Assembly (NCBI GenBank): GCA_009733745.1 | Contig: WNWL01000005.1 | Location: 62,001 to 126,000, forward strand | Direction: 5' to 3' | Source of the DNA: Oceanobacillus sp. HTM 045 | GTDB taxonomy: Bacteria; Pseudomonadota; Alphaproteobacteria; Rhodobacterales; Rhodobacteraceae | DNA length: 64,000 nt | Shown: positions 1 to 8,508 of the stretch, piece after piece | Layout of the letters: every line of letters starts with the position of its first letter | Numbering within the stretch: position 1 is the first letter of the stretch | The notes under the pieces: model-generated | Told to the model about the DNA's origin: nothing | What the model saw: only the letters and a program-made list of their open reading frames with translations | Database searches by the model: none | Program-made: the position numbers and the translations under genes

Positions 1-326
1 CTGTCGGAGTTGATGGCGAAGAACGGCTCCGGCCCCAGCAGCGGCAGCGCCTTGACGATGCCGCCGCCGGTGTCGAGCAGCGTTTCTTCCTTGGAAAAGG
101 TCACACGCGGCGTTGCGCGGCTGGCGAGATGCGCGCGGATCATGTCGCCGAGATAGTGCAGGTTCACAACGACTTCGCCGACGCCGGCGGCCTGCAGGCG
201 GTCGAGACCGTGATCGATCAGCGGCTGGCCCGCGACCGGCAGGAGCGGCTTCGGGCACTCTCGCGTCAACTCGCCCATCCGCGTGCCGAAGCCCGCGGAA
301 AGAAGGATGGCGCGGCCGGGCCTCAT
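1..326 (-). CDS. murU: Sugar-phosphate nucleotidyltransferase, MurU-like (3' end outside window)
   Basis: Only the first 108 or so residues are visible; the gene runs off the left edge. The N-terminus has the classic nucleotidyltransferase signature: a GFGTRM loop near residue 12, then PKPLLPV around residue 26, which binds the NTP. The ATG overlaps the stop of the upstream kinase gene as ATGA (323-326), so the two are translationally coupled. The pairing of an APH-type kinase with this enzyme matches the AmgK/MurU peptidoglycan-recycling pair, which turns N-acetylmuramic acid into UDP-MurNAc. Substrate is inferred from context; another hexose-1-phosphate is possible. Confidence 0.75.
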   Translation of the reverse strand, partial: MRPGRAILLSAGFGTRMGELTRECPKPLLPVAGQPLIDHGLDRLQAAGVGEVVVNLHYLGDMIRAHLASRATPRVTFSKEETLLDTGGGIVKALPLLGPEPFFAINSD

Positions 327-1390
327 GCCGGCATGCCTACTGTGCCGGATCCCGCGGCGGCGGCAAGCCGTTCCAGCACGGCCGGTTCCGGTTCGGGGAG
401 GTGCTTGCCCACCCACTGCGCCAGCGCTGCCAGCGCGGGGTGTTGCAGGTCGCGGCGCAGATGACCCCAGACCCGCGGGATGAGCGCGACATAGCCGGGT
501 TTGCCATCGCGCAGGCAGAGGCGGGCGAAGATGCCGACGATCTTGAGGTTCCGCTGCGCACCGAGGATTGCGTAGGCGGAGCGGAACGTTTCCGCGTCGA
601 GATCGGGCCGGGATGCGAGGTAGCGCGCGATCATCGCTTCCTGAAGCTCCGGGCTGGTGTCGCGCCGGGCGTCTTCCAGCAGCGATACGAGGTCGTATGC
701 CGGGTGCCCCGCCAGCGCATCCTGGTAATCGAGCAGGCCGACGCGGGCGCTGCCCCGCCGTTCCGGCAGCCAGAGAAGGTTCTCGGCGTGGTAGTCGCGT
801 AGGACGACCACGTCCCGCGCCTCCGCGACTGGTGCCATCGCCTCGCCGACGAGCCCGGCGAAATCCGCCGCGAGACCGCTGGACGGTGCGCCGCCGGTCG
901 CTCCCGCAAGGTACCAGTCGGGCGCGAGCATCGCCTCGCGCAGCAGAACCGCGAGATCGTAGGGCTGAAGCCGGTGGCCGCCCCCCGGCCAGTCGACCGT
1001 TGAGGGCGCTGGCACCCCGGCGAGCTCGGCGAGGAGATCGACGGCCGCCGCGTAGAGTTCGCCTTCCTGGTCCGGCTGGCGCGCTGCCACGCGCGCGAAG
1101 AGATCGTCCCCGAGATCTTCCAGCAGCAGGAAGCCCCGGTCCGGGTCGCTCGCGAGGAGGTGCGGTGCGGAAAAGCCGTGCTCCGCGAGCCAGAGGCTGA
1201 GTGCGATGAAGGGGCGCGTGTCCTCACCCTTGTCGGGCGGAGCATCCATGAGCACTGCCCGAGCGCCGGTTTCGCGGGCAAGCCGGAAGTAGCGTCGGTT
1301 GGAGGCATCGCCGGCAAGCGTGGCGACGGCGGCGTCGCCCCATCCGGCCCGGTCGAGGAACGCCTGCATCTCGGCAGCGCGTGGCGTCAT
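323..1390 (-). CDS. amgK: Aminoglycoside phosphotransferase-family sugar kinase, AmgK-like
   Basis: A 355-residue protein of the choline kinase/APH fold. The catalytic loop DYHAENLLW (Brenner-type HxxxN) and the metal-binding LLDYQDAL motif are intact in the C-terminal half, and an N-terminal GDASNRRYFR loop probably binds nucleotide. The start is the ATG that overlaps the tsaE stop (ATGA at 1387-1390); the open frame upstream of it lies inside tsaE and is not protein-like. It sits between tsaE and a nucleotidyltransferase, an order common in alphaproteobacteria. Known AmgK phosphorylates MurNAc/GlcNAc at the anomeric carbon in cell-wall recycling; that role is inferred here. Confidence 0.8.
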   Translation of the reverse strand: MTPRAAEMQAFLDRAGWGDAAVATLAGDASNRRYFRLARETGARAVLMDAPPDKGEDTRPFIALSLWLAEHGFSAPHLLASDPDRGFLLLEDLGDDLFARVAARQPDQEGELYAAAVDLLAELAGVPAPSTVDWPGGGHRLQPYDLAVLLREAMLAPDWYLAGATGGAPSSGLAADFAGLVGEAMAPVAEARDVVVLRDYHAENLLWLPERRGSARVGLLDYQDALAGHPAYDLVSLLEDARRDTSPELQEAMIARYLASRPDLDAETFRSAYAILGAQRNLKIVGIFARLCLRDGKPGYVALIPRVWGHLRRDLQHPALAALAQWVGKHLPEPEPAVLERLAAAAGSGTVGMPA

Positions 1391-1899
1391 GCGTCGGCTC
1401 CTTCGAGCACGGCGATTGCGGCGTCCCAGCCGCCGCCCATCGGGGTTATCGAAAGCGCCCTTCCATGCTCCGACGAAGGTTCGAGGTGGCAGAGCAGGTA
1501 CCTGGGCGGCAGGAATGTGCCCAGCCGGTCGGGCCATTCGACGAGCACGAGGTCCACGCCGAACGCATCCGCGAGGCCGAGTTCTGCAATCTCCTCGCCC
1601 TCGCCGCCGCCAGCGAGGCGGTAGAGATCGGCATGCCAGATGCGCGCCGTGCGGGTCTCGTAGATGTTGACCAGCGTGTAGCTGGGGGACGGGATGTGCT
1701 CTTCCCGCTCCTCGTCCGCCAGCCGGGTGGCAATGAAGCTGCGGATGAAGCTCGACTTCCCCGCGCCGACGACGCCGGACAGCAGGATCGTATCGCCGGG
1801 GCCGGTGGCTCGGGCGAGCCTTTCCGCGCAGGCGGCCGTGTCCTGTTCGCTCTCGAGGTGCAGCACGTATGGTGTGTCCGGGCCGGGCATGGCCCACAT
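1387..1899 (-). CDS. tsaE: tRNA threonylcarbamoyladenosine biosynthesis ATPase TsaE
   Basis: A 170-residue P-loop ATPase with the Walker A loop GVVGAGKSS at residues 42-50, the TsaE hallmark HADLYRL, and LVEWPDRLG near the middle. TsaE works with TsaB and TsaD to attach threonylcarbamoyl to A37 of ANN-decoding tRNAs in the cytoplasm. Length fits the family (about 150-170). It starts 22 bp after the divL-like stop and overlaps the kinase downstream by 4 bp, so the four minus-strand genes look like one transcript. Confidence 0.93.
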   Translation of the reverse strand: MWAMPGPDTPYVLHLESEQDTAACAERLARATGPGDTILLSGVVGAGKSSFIRSFIATRLADEEREEHIPSPSYTLVNIYETRTARIWHADLYRLAGGGEGEEIAELGLADAFGVDLVLVEWPDRLGTFLPPRYLLCHLEPSSEHGRALSITPMGGGWDAAIAVLEGADA

Positions 1900-1921
1900 C
1901 TAGCCTGTCCCGCGCCGCCTG

Positions 1922-4297
1922 TCAGCCGCTCCGATTGGCCTTGACGGTGTCCTGTTCTCCGGCATCGCCGGTCGTGCCGTCGCCCGGTGCGGGCAGCGCC
2001 ATCGAGGGTTGGGCGGGGAGGATGCGGGCGGGCTCCGCGGCGGCGTCGAGAGCCCGGTCGCGCTGGAAGAACCGGCAGGTCACGCGGAGCAGCCCCTGGT
2101 CCTGCAGGTCGATCTCCACGAGGCCGTTCTCGAGCGCCACCTGCCGCTTGATCAGGTCGATCCCTGACACGTCCTCCATGCCGGCCGGGTTCTGCTGGCC
2201 GATCGTCTCGGAGGTCCAGACGCGCAGCACGCCGTCCGGGTCGCGTTGTGCCCCGAGCACGACCGCGCCGCCGGGAGGGCAGCGGTTGATCGCGTCATGC
2301 GCGAGGTTGAACACGATCTGCGACAGGCGCGCCGGGTCGCAGGGGTGCGAGCCGATCGGCGCTTCGAGGCCGACGCGGAGGCGCACGTTGCGCTCGCCGG
2401 CGCGGCGGTCGAGCAGGCGGCGGGTATTCTCGACAAGGTCCTCCACCAGCAGCGTGTCGCCGCCGAGGTCGATGCCGGAGGACGGCATCTCGACCATGTC
2501 GCTGACGCCCGAGACCGCGTCGTTGAGCTGGGCGCTGGCCTCGAGGATGTTCTCGGCATAGCTGCGCTGGGTCTCGGTGAGGGGGCCCGTCCGTTCGTCC
2601 AGCAGCAACTCGCTGAACCCGGCGACGCTGTTGAGCGGGGTGCGCAGGCGGTGCGAGATCTCGTCCAGCAACTCGCTCCGCATCGCCTCGGCGGCTTCCA
2701 GCGCCTCGTTGCGCTCCCGCAGGGCGTGGGAGATGCGCTCGCTGTCGGTGACGTCGGCAAAGACCGCCATGGTGGAGCCGTCCGGCAGGGGCACGAAGCG
2801 GGCGCTGACCGTGCGCCCGTCCGTCAGCGCCAGCTTGGCGCCCCACGAGCCGCGGCTTTCCTGGCCGGTGATGAACCCGTTCAGGCGCGTCCAGACCGCG
2901 TCCTCCCGCGTCGAGGCGGAGCAGAGCGGGATCACGTCGCGGGCATGGGTGTTGACCGCGACCACGTTCGGATCGAGCCGCCAGACGCGGTGGAAGGCCT
3001 GGTTCACGAACTGCGTCTTGCCGTGCGAGCCGAATACCGCGATGCCTTCGTCCAGCCGGTCGAGGATGGCGTGGCGCAGGTCGATGGAGTTGCGGTAGCG
3101 CTGTTCGAGTTGCACGTGCTCGGTCACGTCGTCGAAGATGAACGCGAGCGCGCCGTCCGGGTGCGGGCGGGCGAGCACGCGGATGTTCGACCCGTCCGAC
3201 AGGTGCCAGAGGTCCTCGAACTCGACCGCCTCGGTGTTGTCGAACAGGGTCAGGAGCTGGTTGCGCCAGCCGTGGAAATCCTCCCGCTCGGGGAGGCGGC
3301 GCTTGATCCGGAGCTCGTCGATGATCTCGCGGATGGTCGGCCGGCGGGCGAGCCAGACCGGGTCGGCCCGCCAGATCGTCGCGATGGCCGGGTTGAACAG
3401 GAAGAGCTTGCCGGTCCGGTCGAAGATGGCGAGGCCGACCTTCAGGTGTGCGAACGTGTCCGTCATCGTCTTGACGAACCGCACGAGGCTGCGCTCGGCG
3501 CTGGCGGCGTGGCTGCCGTCGACGGCGAACCCGACATATTCGCCGGAGCCGGTCGGGACTTCCGTGGCATCCAGCGGCACCGGCTTCTCGCCGCTCTGGG
3601 CGACGATCTCGATGCGGGCGCGCTGGGGGCCATCGGGCTCCAGAGCCGTCGACTGGCCGAACTGCGCCCGGGCGGACGCGACCAGCGCGACGTCATGCGA
3701 GCCGATCTTGCCGCCTTCGGTGCTGATGGTGCCGTGCGACCAGTTGACGTCGCCCGCGGGAGAGCGCGTCCAGGCGACGATGGCGCCGCTTTCGAAGATG
3801 TGCTCCAGCGCCGAAAGCTGGTGGCGGAGCATGTCGTGGTCCGCCTCGGTCTGGCCGAGCCGCCGCGTGAGTTCGCGAAGCTCGGCATCCATGTGCCCGG
3901 CGGCGCGGATGGTGAGCCGGAACAGGGCCCCCTGCGGCCGCGCGAAGACCTCGTAGAGCTTCTCGTTGATGTCGCGCAGCATCATGTGGAAGGGGCGGCC
4001 ATCGGCTTCCAGGGTATCGAGGGCCGAGATTATCGTGCGCGTGTTGCTGCCGAAGAGGCCCTGCAGCACCTCGGACGCGATGGCCCCGGACCGGTTGCCC
4101 AGCATTTCCTGCGCGCCGGGTGACATGCGCTGGACCCGGCCCCGATCGATGAGCAGCACGAAACCGTCGGACAGGGTATCGCCGGATGCACGCCGGGGTC
4201 CGTCGCGCCTGATGAGCCATGCGGCGAGGATTGCCAGTCCGGCTCCGGCACAGACCAGAGCCACGAGGCCGTTCAGAGCGGCACTCTCCAGGACCAA
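1922..4297 (-). CDS. divL: PAS-domain sensor histidine kinase, DivL-like
   Basis: About 791 residues: an N-terminal membrane helix (LVALVCAGAGLAILAAWL), several PAS-like regions, then a HisKA helix ISHRLRTPLNS whose histidine codon lies at 2651-2653. The C-terminal ATPase domain is degenerate: the N-box is reduced to NLAHDAIN and no DxGxG box is visible. I chose the TTG at 4297 because GGGAG sits 8 nt before it; a GTG at 4336 would add 13 residues. Its position beside regB/senC/regA and tsaE matches the Rhodobacter divL locus, where DivL feeds the CckA-ChpT-CtrA phosphorelay. Orthology is inferred from position and architecture; it could be another PAS kinase. Confidence 0.72.
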   Translation of the reverse strand: MVLESAALNGLVALVCAGAGLAILAAWLIRRDGPRRASGDTLSDGFVLLIDRGRVQRMSPGAQEMLGNRSGAIASEVLQGLFGSNTRTIISALDTLEADGRPFHMMLRDINEKLYEVFARPQGALFRLTIRAAGHMDAELRELTRRLGQTEADHDMLRHQLSALEHIFESGAIVAWTRSPAGDVNWSHGTISTEGGKIGSHDVALVASARAQFGQSTALEPDGPQRARIEIVAQSGEKPVPLDATEVPTGSGEYVGFAVDGSHAASAERSLVRFVKTMTDTFAHLKVGLAIFDRTGKLFLFNPAIATIWRADPVWLARRPTIREIIDELRIKRRLPEREDFHGWRNQLLTLFDNTEAVEFEDLWHLSDGSNIRVLARPHPDGALAFIFDDVTEHVQLEQRYRNSIDLRHAILDRLDEGIAVFGSHGKTQFVNQAFHRVWRLDPNVVAVNTHARDVIPLCSASTREDAVWTRLNGFITGQESRGSWGAKLALTDGRTVSARFVPLPDGSTMAVFADVTDSERISHALRERNEALEAAEAMRSELLDEISHRLRTPLNSVAGFSELLLDERTGPLTETQRSYAENILEASAQLNDAVSGVSDMVEMPSSGIDLGGDTLLVEDLVENTRRLLDRRAGERNVRLRVGLEAPIGSHPCDPARLSQIVFNLAHDAINRCPPGGAVVLGAQRDPDGVLRVWTSETIGQQNPAGMEDVSGIDLIKRQVALENGLVEIDLQDQGLLRVTCRFFQRDRALDAAAEPARILPAQPSMALPAPGDGTTGDAGEQDTVKANRSG

Positions 4298-4351
4298 AAA
4301 CCAAACTCCCGCATGTCGACGTGTACCCAACCTCACATAGTTGACAAAAGG

Positions 4352-4359
4352 ATGGTTAA
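4352..4359 (-). promoter_or_regulatory. CtrA-type half-site TTAACCAT upstream of divL
   Basis: The minus strand reads TTAACCAT, the half-site reported for CtrA in Rhodobacterales and Caulobacter, inside a near-palindrome GGTTAATTCAACC (plus strand 4354-4366). It lies about 55 bp before the preferred divL start. In DNA this GC-rich an AT-rich 8-mer is uncommon. Binding is inferred, not shown. Confidence 0.45.
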
Positions 4360-4402
4360 TTCAACCTAAAATGGCCCGTTGGGCGATCAGTCGCGTGATC
4401 GG

Positions 4403-5836
4403 TTACGCGGGTGTTTCCGAAAAGCGCATGTTCTCTCCGAGCGGGCCGCGGACATCGTTTCTTGACGCCACCATTTCGGCAACTGGCCAGACCAGCTCGA
4501 CGATGGCGCCGGGCGGGCGGGCGAGTTCGGGGTCTCCCACCGGCTTGGCGGCGCGGGTGCGGGCGTCGGAGCCGTTGGCGAAGGAGACGCGCGCGCCGGT
4601 GCGCTGCAGCAGTGTGCAGGCGATGAAGACGCCGAGGCCCATGCCGGTCATCGCCCGCGCCCGGCGCTCGCCGATCAGCCGGCTGCGGCTCCTGATGAAC
4701 GGCTCGCCGAGGACCGGGATCAACTCCGCCGGGAAGCCGGGCCCGTCGTCGCCGATCGCGATCCGGAGCGAGGTGGCGTCGGCGTCGATGTCGACCCAGA
4801 CGGTCGAGCGCGCGAAATCGGCGGCATTCTGGATCAGGTTGCGCAGCCCGTGGATCACCTCCGGGCGGCGCGGGATGGTGGGTTCCTCGATCTCCGCGGT
4901 GCCGTGGACCACCCCGTTTATCCGCATGATCAGCTTGCCGATCCGCGACCGGTGCGGCTTCGAGGCCTCCTCGATCACGGCGGAGACTAGGGCGTGGCGG
5001 ATGTGCGCGTCGTCGCGTGCGCCCTCGGAGAGATCGGCCATGATGCGCCCGCAGCGATCGGCCTCGCTGCGGATGAGCTGCACGTCGTCGTAAAGCTCGT
5101 GGTCGTCCTCCAGCTCGCGCGCCAGTTCGCCGGCGACCAGCTTGATGGTGGCGAGCGGGGTGCCCATCTCGTGCGCGACCGCTGCCGCGATCCCGCCGAT
5201 GGCCGAGAGCCGCTGTTCGCGGGCGAGCGCGAGCTGCGTCGCGCCGAGCGCCTCGGACATCTTGAACCCCTCGACCGCGACGCGCCGGGCGTAGAGCGAG
5301 AAGAACAGCACGCCGATCGCCAGCGCCGCGGCGAACCCGTAGACGAGAAGCGAAGGGGGCGAGATCTCGGTCCCGTCGACCTGTTCGAGCGGCAGGTGGA
5401 CGAACGCCATCAGCGGGATGAGCCCGATCACCAATGCGCCGAGGCCGATGGTGGAGCGCAGGCGCAGCGCCGAGGCGGAGATCGTCACGGGCACGAGGAT
5501 CAGCAGCGCGAACGGGTTGGTCAGCCCCCCGGTAAGCATCAGCAGGGCCGCGATCTGGAAGAGATCGAAGCAGAGCGAGGCGACGGTACCGGACTCGGAG
5601 AGCCGCTTCTCCGCCGGGTGCACCAGGTGCGCGGCGATGTTGAAGCAGACCGATGCCGAGATCGTGATGGCACAGAGTTCCAGCGGCAGGCGGATGTCGA
5701 GCCACTGGTCGGCGACGATCACCGCCACGCTCTGACCTGCCACGGCGAGCCAGCGCAGGCTCGTAAGGGTGCGCAGGCGCACCCAGTTGCCGCGCGCGTC
5801 GGCGGTGAGGATCGAGCTGAGGCCGCTGTCGGTCAT
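4403..5836 (-). CDS. regB: Redox-responsive sensor histidine kinase RegB (PrrB)
   Basis: A 477-residue membrane kinase with about six N-terminal transmembrane segments. The ubiquinone-sensing GGLTNPF motif is at residues 103-109, the autophosphorylated His is H222 in AVAHEMGTPL, and the redox-active Cys is C262 in RSEADRCGR. The ATP-binding domain (DDGPGFP, GMGLGVF) is intact. RegB phosphorylates RegA when the quinone pool is reduced, controlling photosynthesis, respiration, carbon and nitrogen fixation genes. The start MTDSG is chosen because it matches the family length; residues before it in the open frame are unlike RegB. It is transcribed divergently from senC, the usual arrangement. Confidence 0.95.
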   Translation of the reverse strand: MTDSGLSSILTADARGNWVRLRTLTSLRWLAVAGQSVAVIVADQWLDIRLPLELCAITISASVCFNIAAHLVHPAEKRLSESGTVASLCFDLFQIAALLMLTGGLTNPFALLILVPVTISASALRLRSTIGLGALVIGLIPLMAFVHLPLEQVDGTEISPPSLLVYGFAAALAIGVLFFSLYARRVAVEGFKMSEALGATQLALAREQRLSAIGGIAAAVAHEMGTPLATIKLVAGELARELEDDHELYDDVQLIRSEADRCGRIMADLSEGARDDAHIRHALVSAVIEEASKPHRSRIGKLIMRINGVVHGTAEIEEPTIPRRPEVIHGLRNLIQNAADFARSTVWVDIDADATSLRIAIGDDGPGFPAELIPVLGEPFIRSRSRLIGERRARAMTGMGLGVFIACTLLQRTGARVSFANGSDARTRAAKPVGDPELARPPGAIVELVWPVAEMVASRNDVRGPLGENMRFSETPA

Positions 5837-5949
5837 GTGATCACAGTATGGGCCGGGTGCGACCAATGGAAAGCCCCGCAAGGAACCGGCTTGAAATCGC
5901 CGGCGCAAGGGATTTTCTGTGGCGCAGTCTGGCGGAAGAGGCGGCACAC
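5837..5949. promoter_or_regulatory. Divergent regB/senC intergenic region
   Basis: A 113-bp gap between the regB and senC starts must carry both promoters. I see no confident -35/-10 pair. An AGAGG Shine-Dalgarno sequence lies just before the senC ATG at 5950. In Rhodobacter the corresponding region is autoregulated by RegA; no clear RegA site can be assigned here by eye. Confidence 0.5.
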
Positions 5950-6561
5950 ATGACGGGACGGATCATCATCGGCGGCACGGTCGCGTTGCTGGGGCTGATC
6001 GCGGCCGCGGCGGTCTACCTGCTGGTGTTCGCGGGGCCGACAGAGCGGGTTCCGGGCTCCGTCAACGTCGAGGGTGCCGAGATCGGCGGGCCGTTCACGC
6101 TGACCGCGCCGGATGGCAGCCGCGTGACCGACGCGGACGTGATCGACCGGCCCACCTTCGTCTATTTCGGCTACACCTTCTGCCCCGACATCTGCCCGGT
6201 CGACACGGTCAACATGGCCGACGCGGTCGACATGCTGGCGGAGCAGGGCATCGACGCGAAGGCCGTCTTCATCACGGTGGACCCGGAGCGGGACACGCCG
6301 GACGTGATGGGCGACTACGCCAGCGCGCTTTCGCCGAAGATGCTGGGCCTTTCCGGTAGCGCGGAAGATATCCGGGCCGCGGCGGATGCCTACCGGGCCT
6401 ATTTCCAGAAGGTCGAGGTGCCGGATTCCGATTACGGCTACCTGATGAATCACACCGGCTACATCTACCTGATGCTGCCGGAGAAGGGCATCGCGGCGCT
6501 GTTCGAGCATGGCACGCTGCCCGAGCACATGGCGCAGGAGGCGGAGCGCGTGATCGACTGA
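5950..6561 (+). CDS. senC: SCO1/SenC (PrrC) copper chaperone family protein
   Basis: A 203-residue membrane-anchored, periplasm-facing thioredoxin-fold protein. One N-terminal helix (residues 5-27) is followed by the Sco copper/thiol site: C78 and C82 (CPDIC) and H168 in NHTGY. Sco proteins deliver copper to the CuA centre of cytochrome c oxidase; in Rhodobacter SenC/PrrC also influences the RegB signal. The ATG at 5950 is chosen because an AGAGG ribosome site precedes it and a signal-anchor follows; an open frame back to 5848 lacks those features. Confidence 0.92.
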   Translation: MTGRIIIGGTVALLGLIAAAAVYLLVFAGPTERVPGSVNVEGAEIGGPFTLTAPDGSRVTDADVIDRPTFVYFGYTFCPDICPVDTVNMADAVDMLAEQGIDAKAVFITVDPERDTPDVMGDYASALSPKMLGLSGSAEDIRAAADAYRAYFQKVEVPDSDYGYLMNHTGYIYLMLPEKGIAALFEHGTLPEHMAQEAERVID

Positions 6562-6563
6562 GA

Positions 6564-7481
6564 TCAGCCGCGCCGGAACAGTTCCGGACGGTTGACCAGC
6601 AGCACGCCGAAGGCGGTCAGGGCCATCCCCGCGATGGACAGCGGGCCGAGGCGCTCGTCGAACAGGAGCCACGCCACGACCGCCGTGGCTGGTGGCACGA
6701 GGAAGAACAGGCTCGCCACCCCCGAGGCCGCGCCGCGGCGGATCAGCACGAACAGCAGCAGGACCGCGCCGAAGGACAGGACCAGCACCAGCCAGCCGAG
6801 CGCGAAGGCGAACTCGGCGGTCCATTCGACGATCCGGTCCTCGAAGGCGAGCGCCAGCAGGCCGGTGACGACCGCGGCGGTGACGTACTGGATGCAGGTG
6901 CCGCTGCGGGTCGGGATGCCTGCGCCACGGGCCTTCTGGAGCACTGCGCCCGCCGAGATCGCCACCAGCGCCACGAGGCAGAGGCCGACACCGCGCCAGT
7001 CGCCGATCCCGTCGTCGAGCTTGCGCGCCACCACCAGCGCCACCCCGGCGATGCCCAGCGCCATGCCGAGCCACTGCACGCCGCCGAGGCGCTCGCCCAG
7101 CCAGTGCCGCGCGATCAGCGCGGTGACGATCGGCTGCAGGCCGACGATCAGCGCCGAGGTGCCGGCCTCCGTCCCGATGGAAATGGCGGTGAACACCCCT
7201 CCGAGGTAGAGCCCGTGCATCAGGAGGCCGATCAGCGCTGCGTCGAGTGCCTGCCGGCGGGTCGGCCGCTGCGCCCGCGTCAGCCCGATCCAGAGCAGGA
7301 ACAGGCCCACGACGAGCCAGAACCGCAGAGCCAGGAAGGTCATCGGGCCCGCATGGGGCAGGCCCAGCTTGGCGCCGATGAAGCCGGTCGACCAGAGCAG
7401 CACGAAGGCCGGCGCGATCAGGCTTGCAGCGATTCCGGCACGCTGAGGGGTACTGGCGCCGCTTGCTCGCGGATTTGACAA
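6564..7481 (-). CDS. EamA/DMT-family drug/metabolite transporter
   Basis: A 305-residue protein with about ten hydrophobic helices in two EamA repeats, for example LLWSTGFIGAKL near the start and ATAVVAWLLFDERL near the end. Such proteins export amino acids or metabolites; the substrate cannot be read from sequence. I place the start at the TTG at 7481 because GGGAGG precedes it by 6 nt; the ATG at 7514 has no visible ribosome site. The gene is inverted between senC and regA, ending 2 bp after the senC stop, which splits a cluster that in Rhodobacter is contiguous. Confidence 0.85.
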   Translation of the reverse strand: MSNPRASGASTPQRAGIAASLIAPAFVLLWSTGFIGAKLGLPHAGPMTFLALRFWLVVGLFLLWIGLTRAQRPTRRQALDAALIGLLMHGLYLGGVFTAISIGTEAGTSALIVGLQPIVTALIARHWLGERLGGVQWLGMALGIAGVALVVARKLDDGIGDWRGVGLCLVALVAISAGAVLQKARGAGIPTRSGTCIQYVTAAVVTGLLALAFEDRIVEWTAEFAFALGWLVLVLSFGAVLLLFVLIRRGAASGVASLFFLVPPATAVVAWLLFDERLGPLSIAGMALTAFGVLLVNRPELFRRG

Positions 7482-7551
7482 GGTAGACCTCCCGACCCAA
7501 AACAGGTGAGACATGCGCAGGAAGGAAGCGCTCTAGCTTGAGAGAAGAGAG

Positions 7552-8100
7552 ATGAACCAGACTCAAGCCGGCACCGGTGAAGAATCTCTGCTGATCGTCG
7601 ACGATGACGCGCCGTTCCGCAATCGTCTCGGCCGGGCCATGGAGCGCCGGGGGTTCGCCGTCACGCTCGCCGAGAGCGTCGCGGAGGGGCTCGATGCCTG
7701 CCGCAGGAACCCTCCGGCCTTCGCGGTTGTGGACCTGCGGCTGGAGGACGGGAACGGGCTGGACGTGGTCGAGGCGATCCGGGAGGTCAGGCCCGACAGC
7801 AGGGTCGTGGTTCTGACCGGCTACGGGGCCATCGCGACGGCTGTTGCGGCGGTCAAGGCCGGGGCGATCGACTATCTCGCCAAGCCCGCGGACGCGGACG
7901 ACCTCGAGGCTGCCCTGCGCTCCACCGGCGGCGAGAAACCGGCCCCGCCGGAGAACCCGATGTCGGCCGACAGGGTGCGCTGGGAGCATATCCAGCGGGT
8001 TTTCGAGCTCTGCGACCGCAACGTGTCGGAGACCGCGCGGCGGCTTTCCATGCACCGCCGCACCCTCCAGCGCATCCTCGCCAAGCGCAGCCCACGGTAG
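7552..8100 (+). CDS. regA: Redox response regulator RegA (PrrA/ActR family)
   Basis: A 182-residue response regulator. The receiver domain has the acidic pocket VDDDA (17-20), the phosphoacceptor D61 in VVDLRLEDG, the conserved T in VVLTGYG and K in YLAKPAD. A short linker leads to a Fis-type helix-turn-helix (NVSETARRLSMHRRTLQRIL) at the C-terminus. RegA is RegB's partner and a global transcription factor. An AGAGAAGAGAG stretch precedes the ATG. The usual downstream hvrA gene is not found; 400 bp without a recognisable gene follow instead. Confidence 0.95.
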   Translation: MNQTQAGTGEESLLIVDDDAPFRNRLGRAMERRGFAVTLAESVAEGLDACRRNPPAFAVVDLRLEDGNGLDVVEAIREVRPDSRVVVLTGYGAIATAVAAVKAGAIDYLAKPADADDLEAALRSTGGEKPAPPENPMSADRVRWEHIQRVFELCDRNVSETARRLSMHRRTLQRILAKRSPR

Positions 8101-8108
8101 AGAAACCG

Positions 8109-8121
8109 GCCCCGCCGGGGC
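8109..8121 (+). terminator. Weak hairpin after regA
   Basis: GCCCC-GCC-GGGGC immediately follows the regA stop. There is no U-tract, so termination efficiency is doubtful. Confidence 0.3.
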
Positions 8122-8508
8122 GAGACATCACGCGGGAATTCCCCGGCGGACAATGTCGCGCGCGGGGTGACTTCGGCACGGGTGGCTGGTGGCCACCTGT
8201 TCCCGGATGGAACCGCGTTTCACCGCCGGCCGTGAAACGGGCGTTTTCGCACGTCATCCGGTCCGGTTTGCAGCGGTCCGTGTCACCGTAAATGGCGGTG
8301 AAACCGTCACCGGCGTGCGCGCCGCTGCCCGACAGGGTCACGCGACGACGGGATCCTCCATCGGGACCCGTTCCCGACCCGCCAGTGCGCCGTCTCGGGC
8401 GGCCCGTCTCCGGCCTGCGCCGGCCACGCGGCGGTTGCCCGGCGGAGCGAAGGCTTCGCCGGGTTCCGGGCATGGCGGGGAGCGCGGTTCCGATGTAACC
8501 GACGGGGC
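8122..8508. other. Gene-poor region with short inverted repeats
   Basis: No convincing coding frame is seen. It contains a perfect 8-bp inverted repeat, CGTTTCAC at 8216-8223 with GTGAAACG at 8232-8239 (8-nt loop), and a related GGTGA/TCACC repeat near 8298-8312. These could be operators of a promoter for the DUF5946 gene at 8509 or remnants of one; function unknown. Confidence 0.4.

Noticed and set aside
7552-8508. hvrA downstream of regA
   Set aside because: No frame with an H-NS-like HvrA sequence is present between 8101 and 8508.
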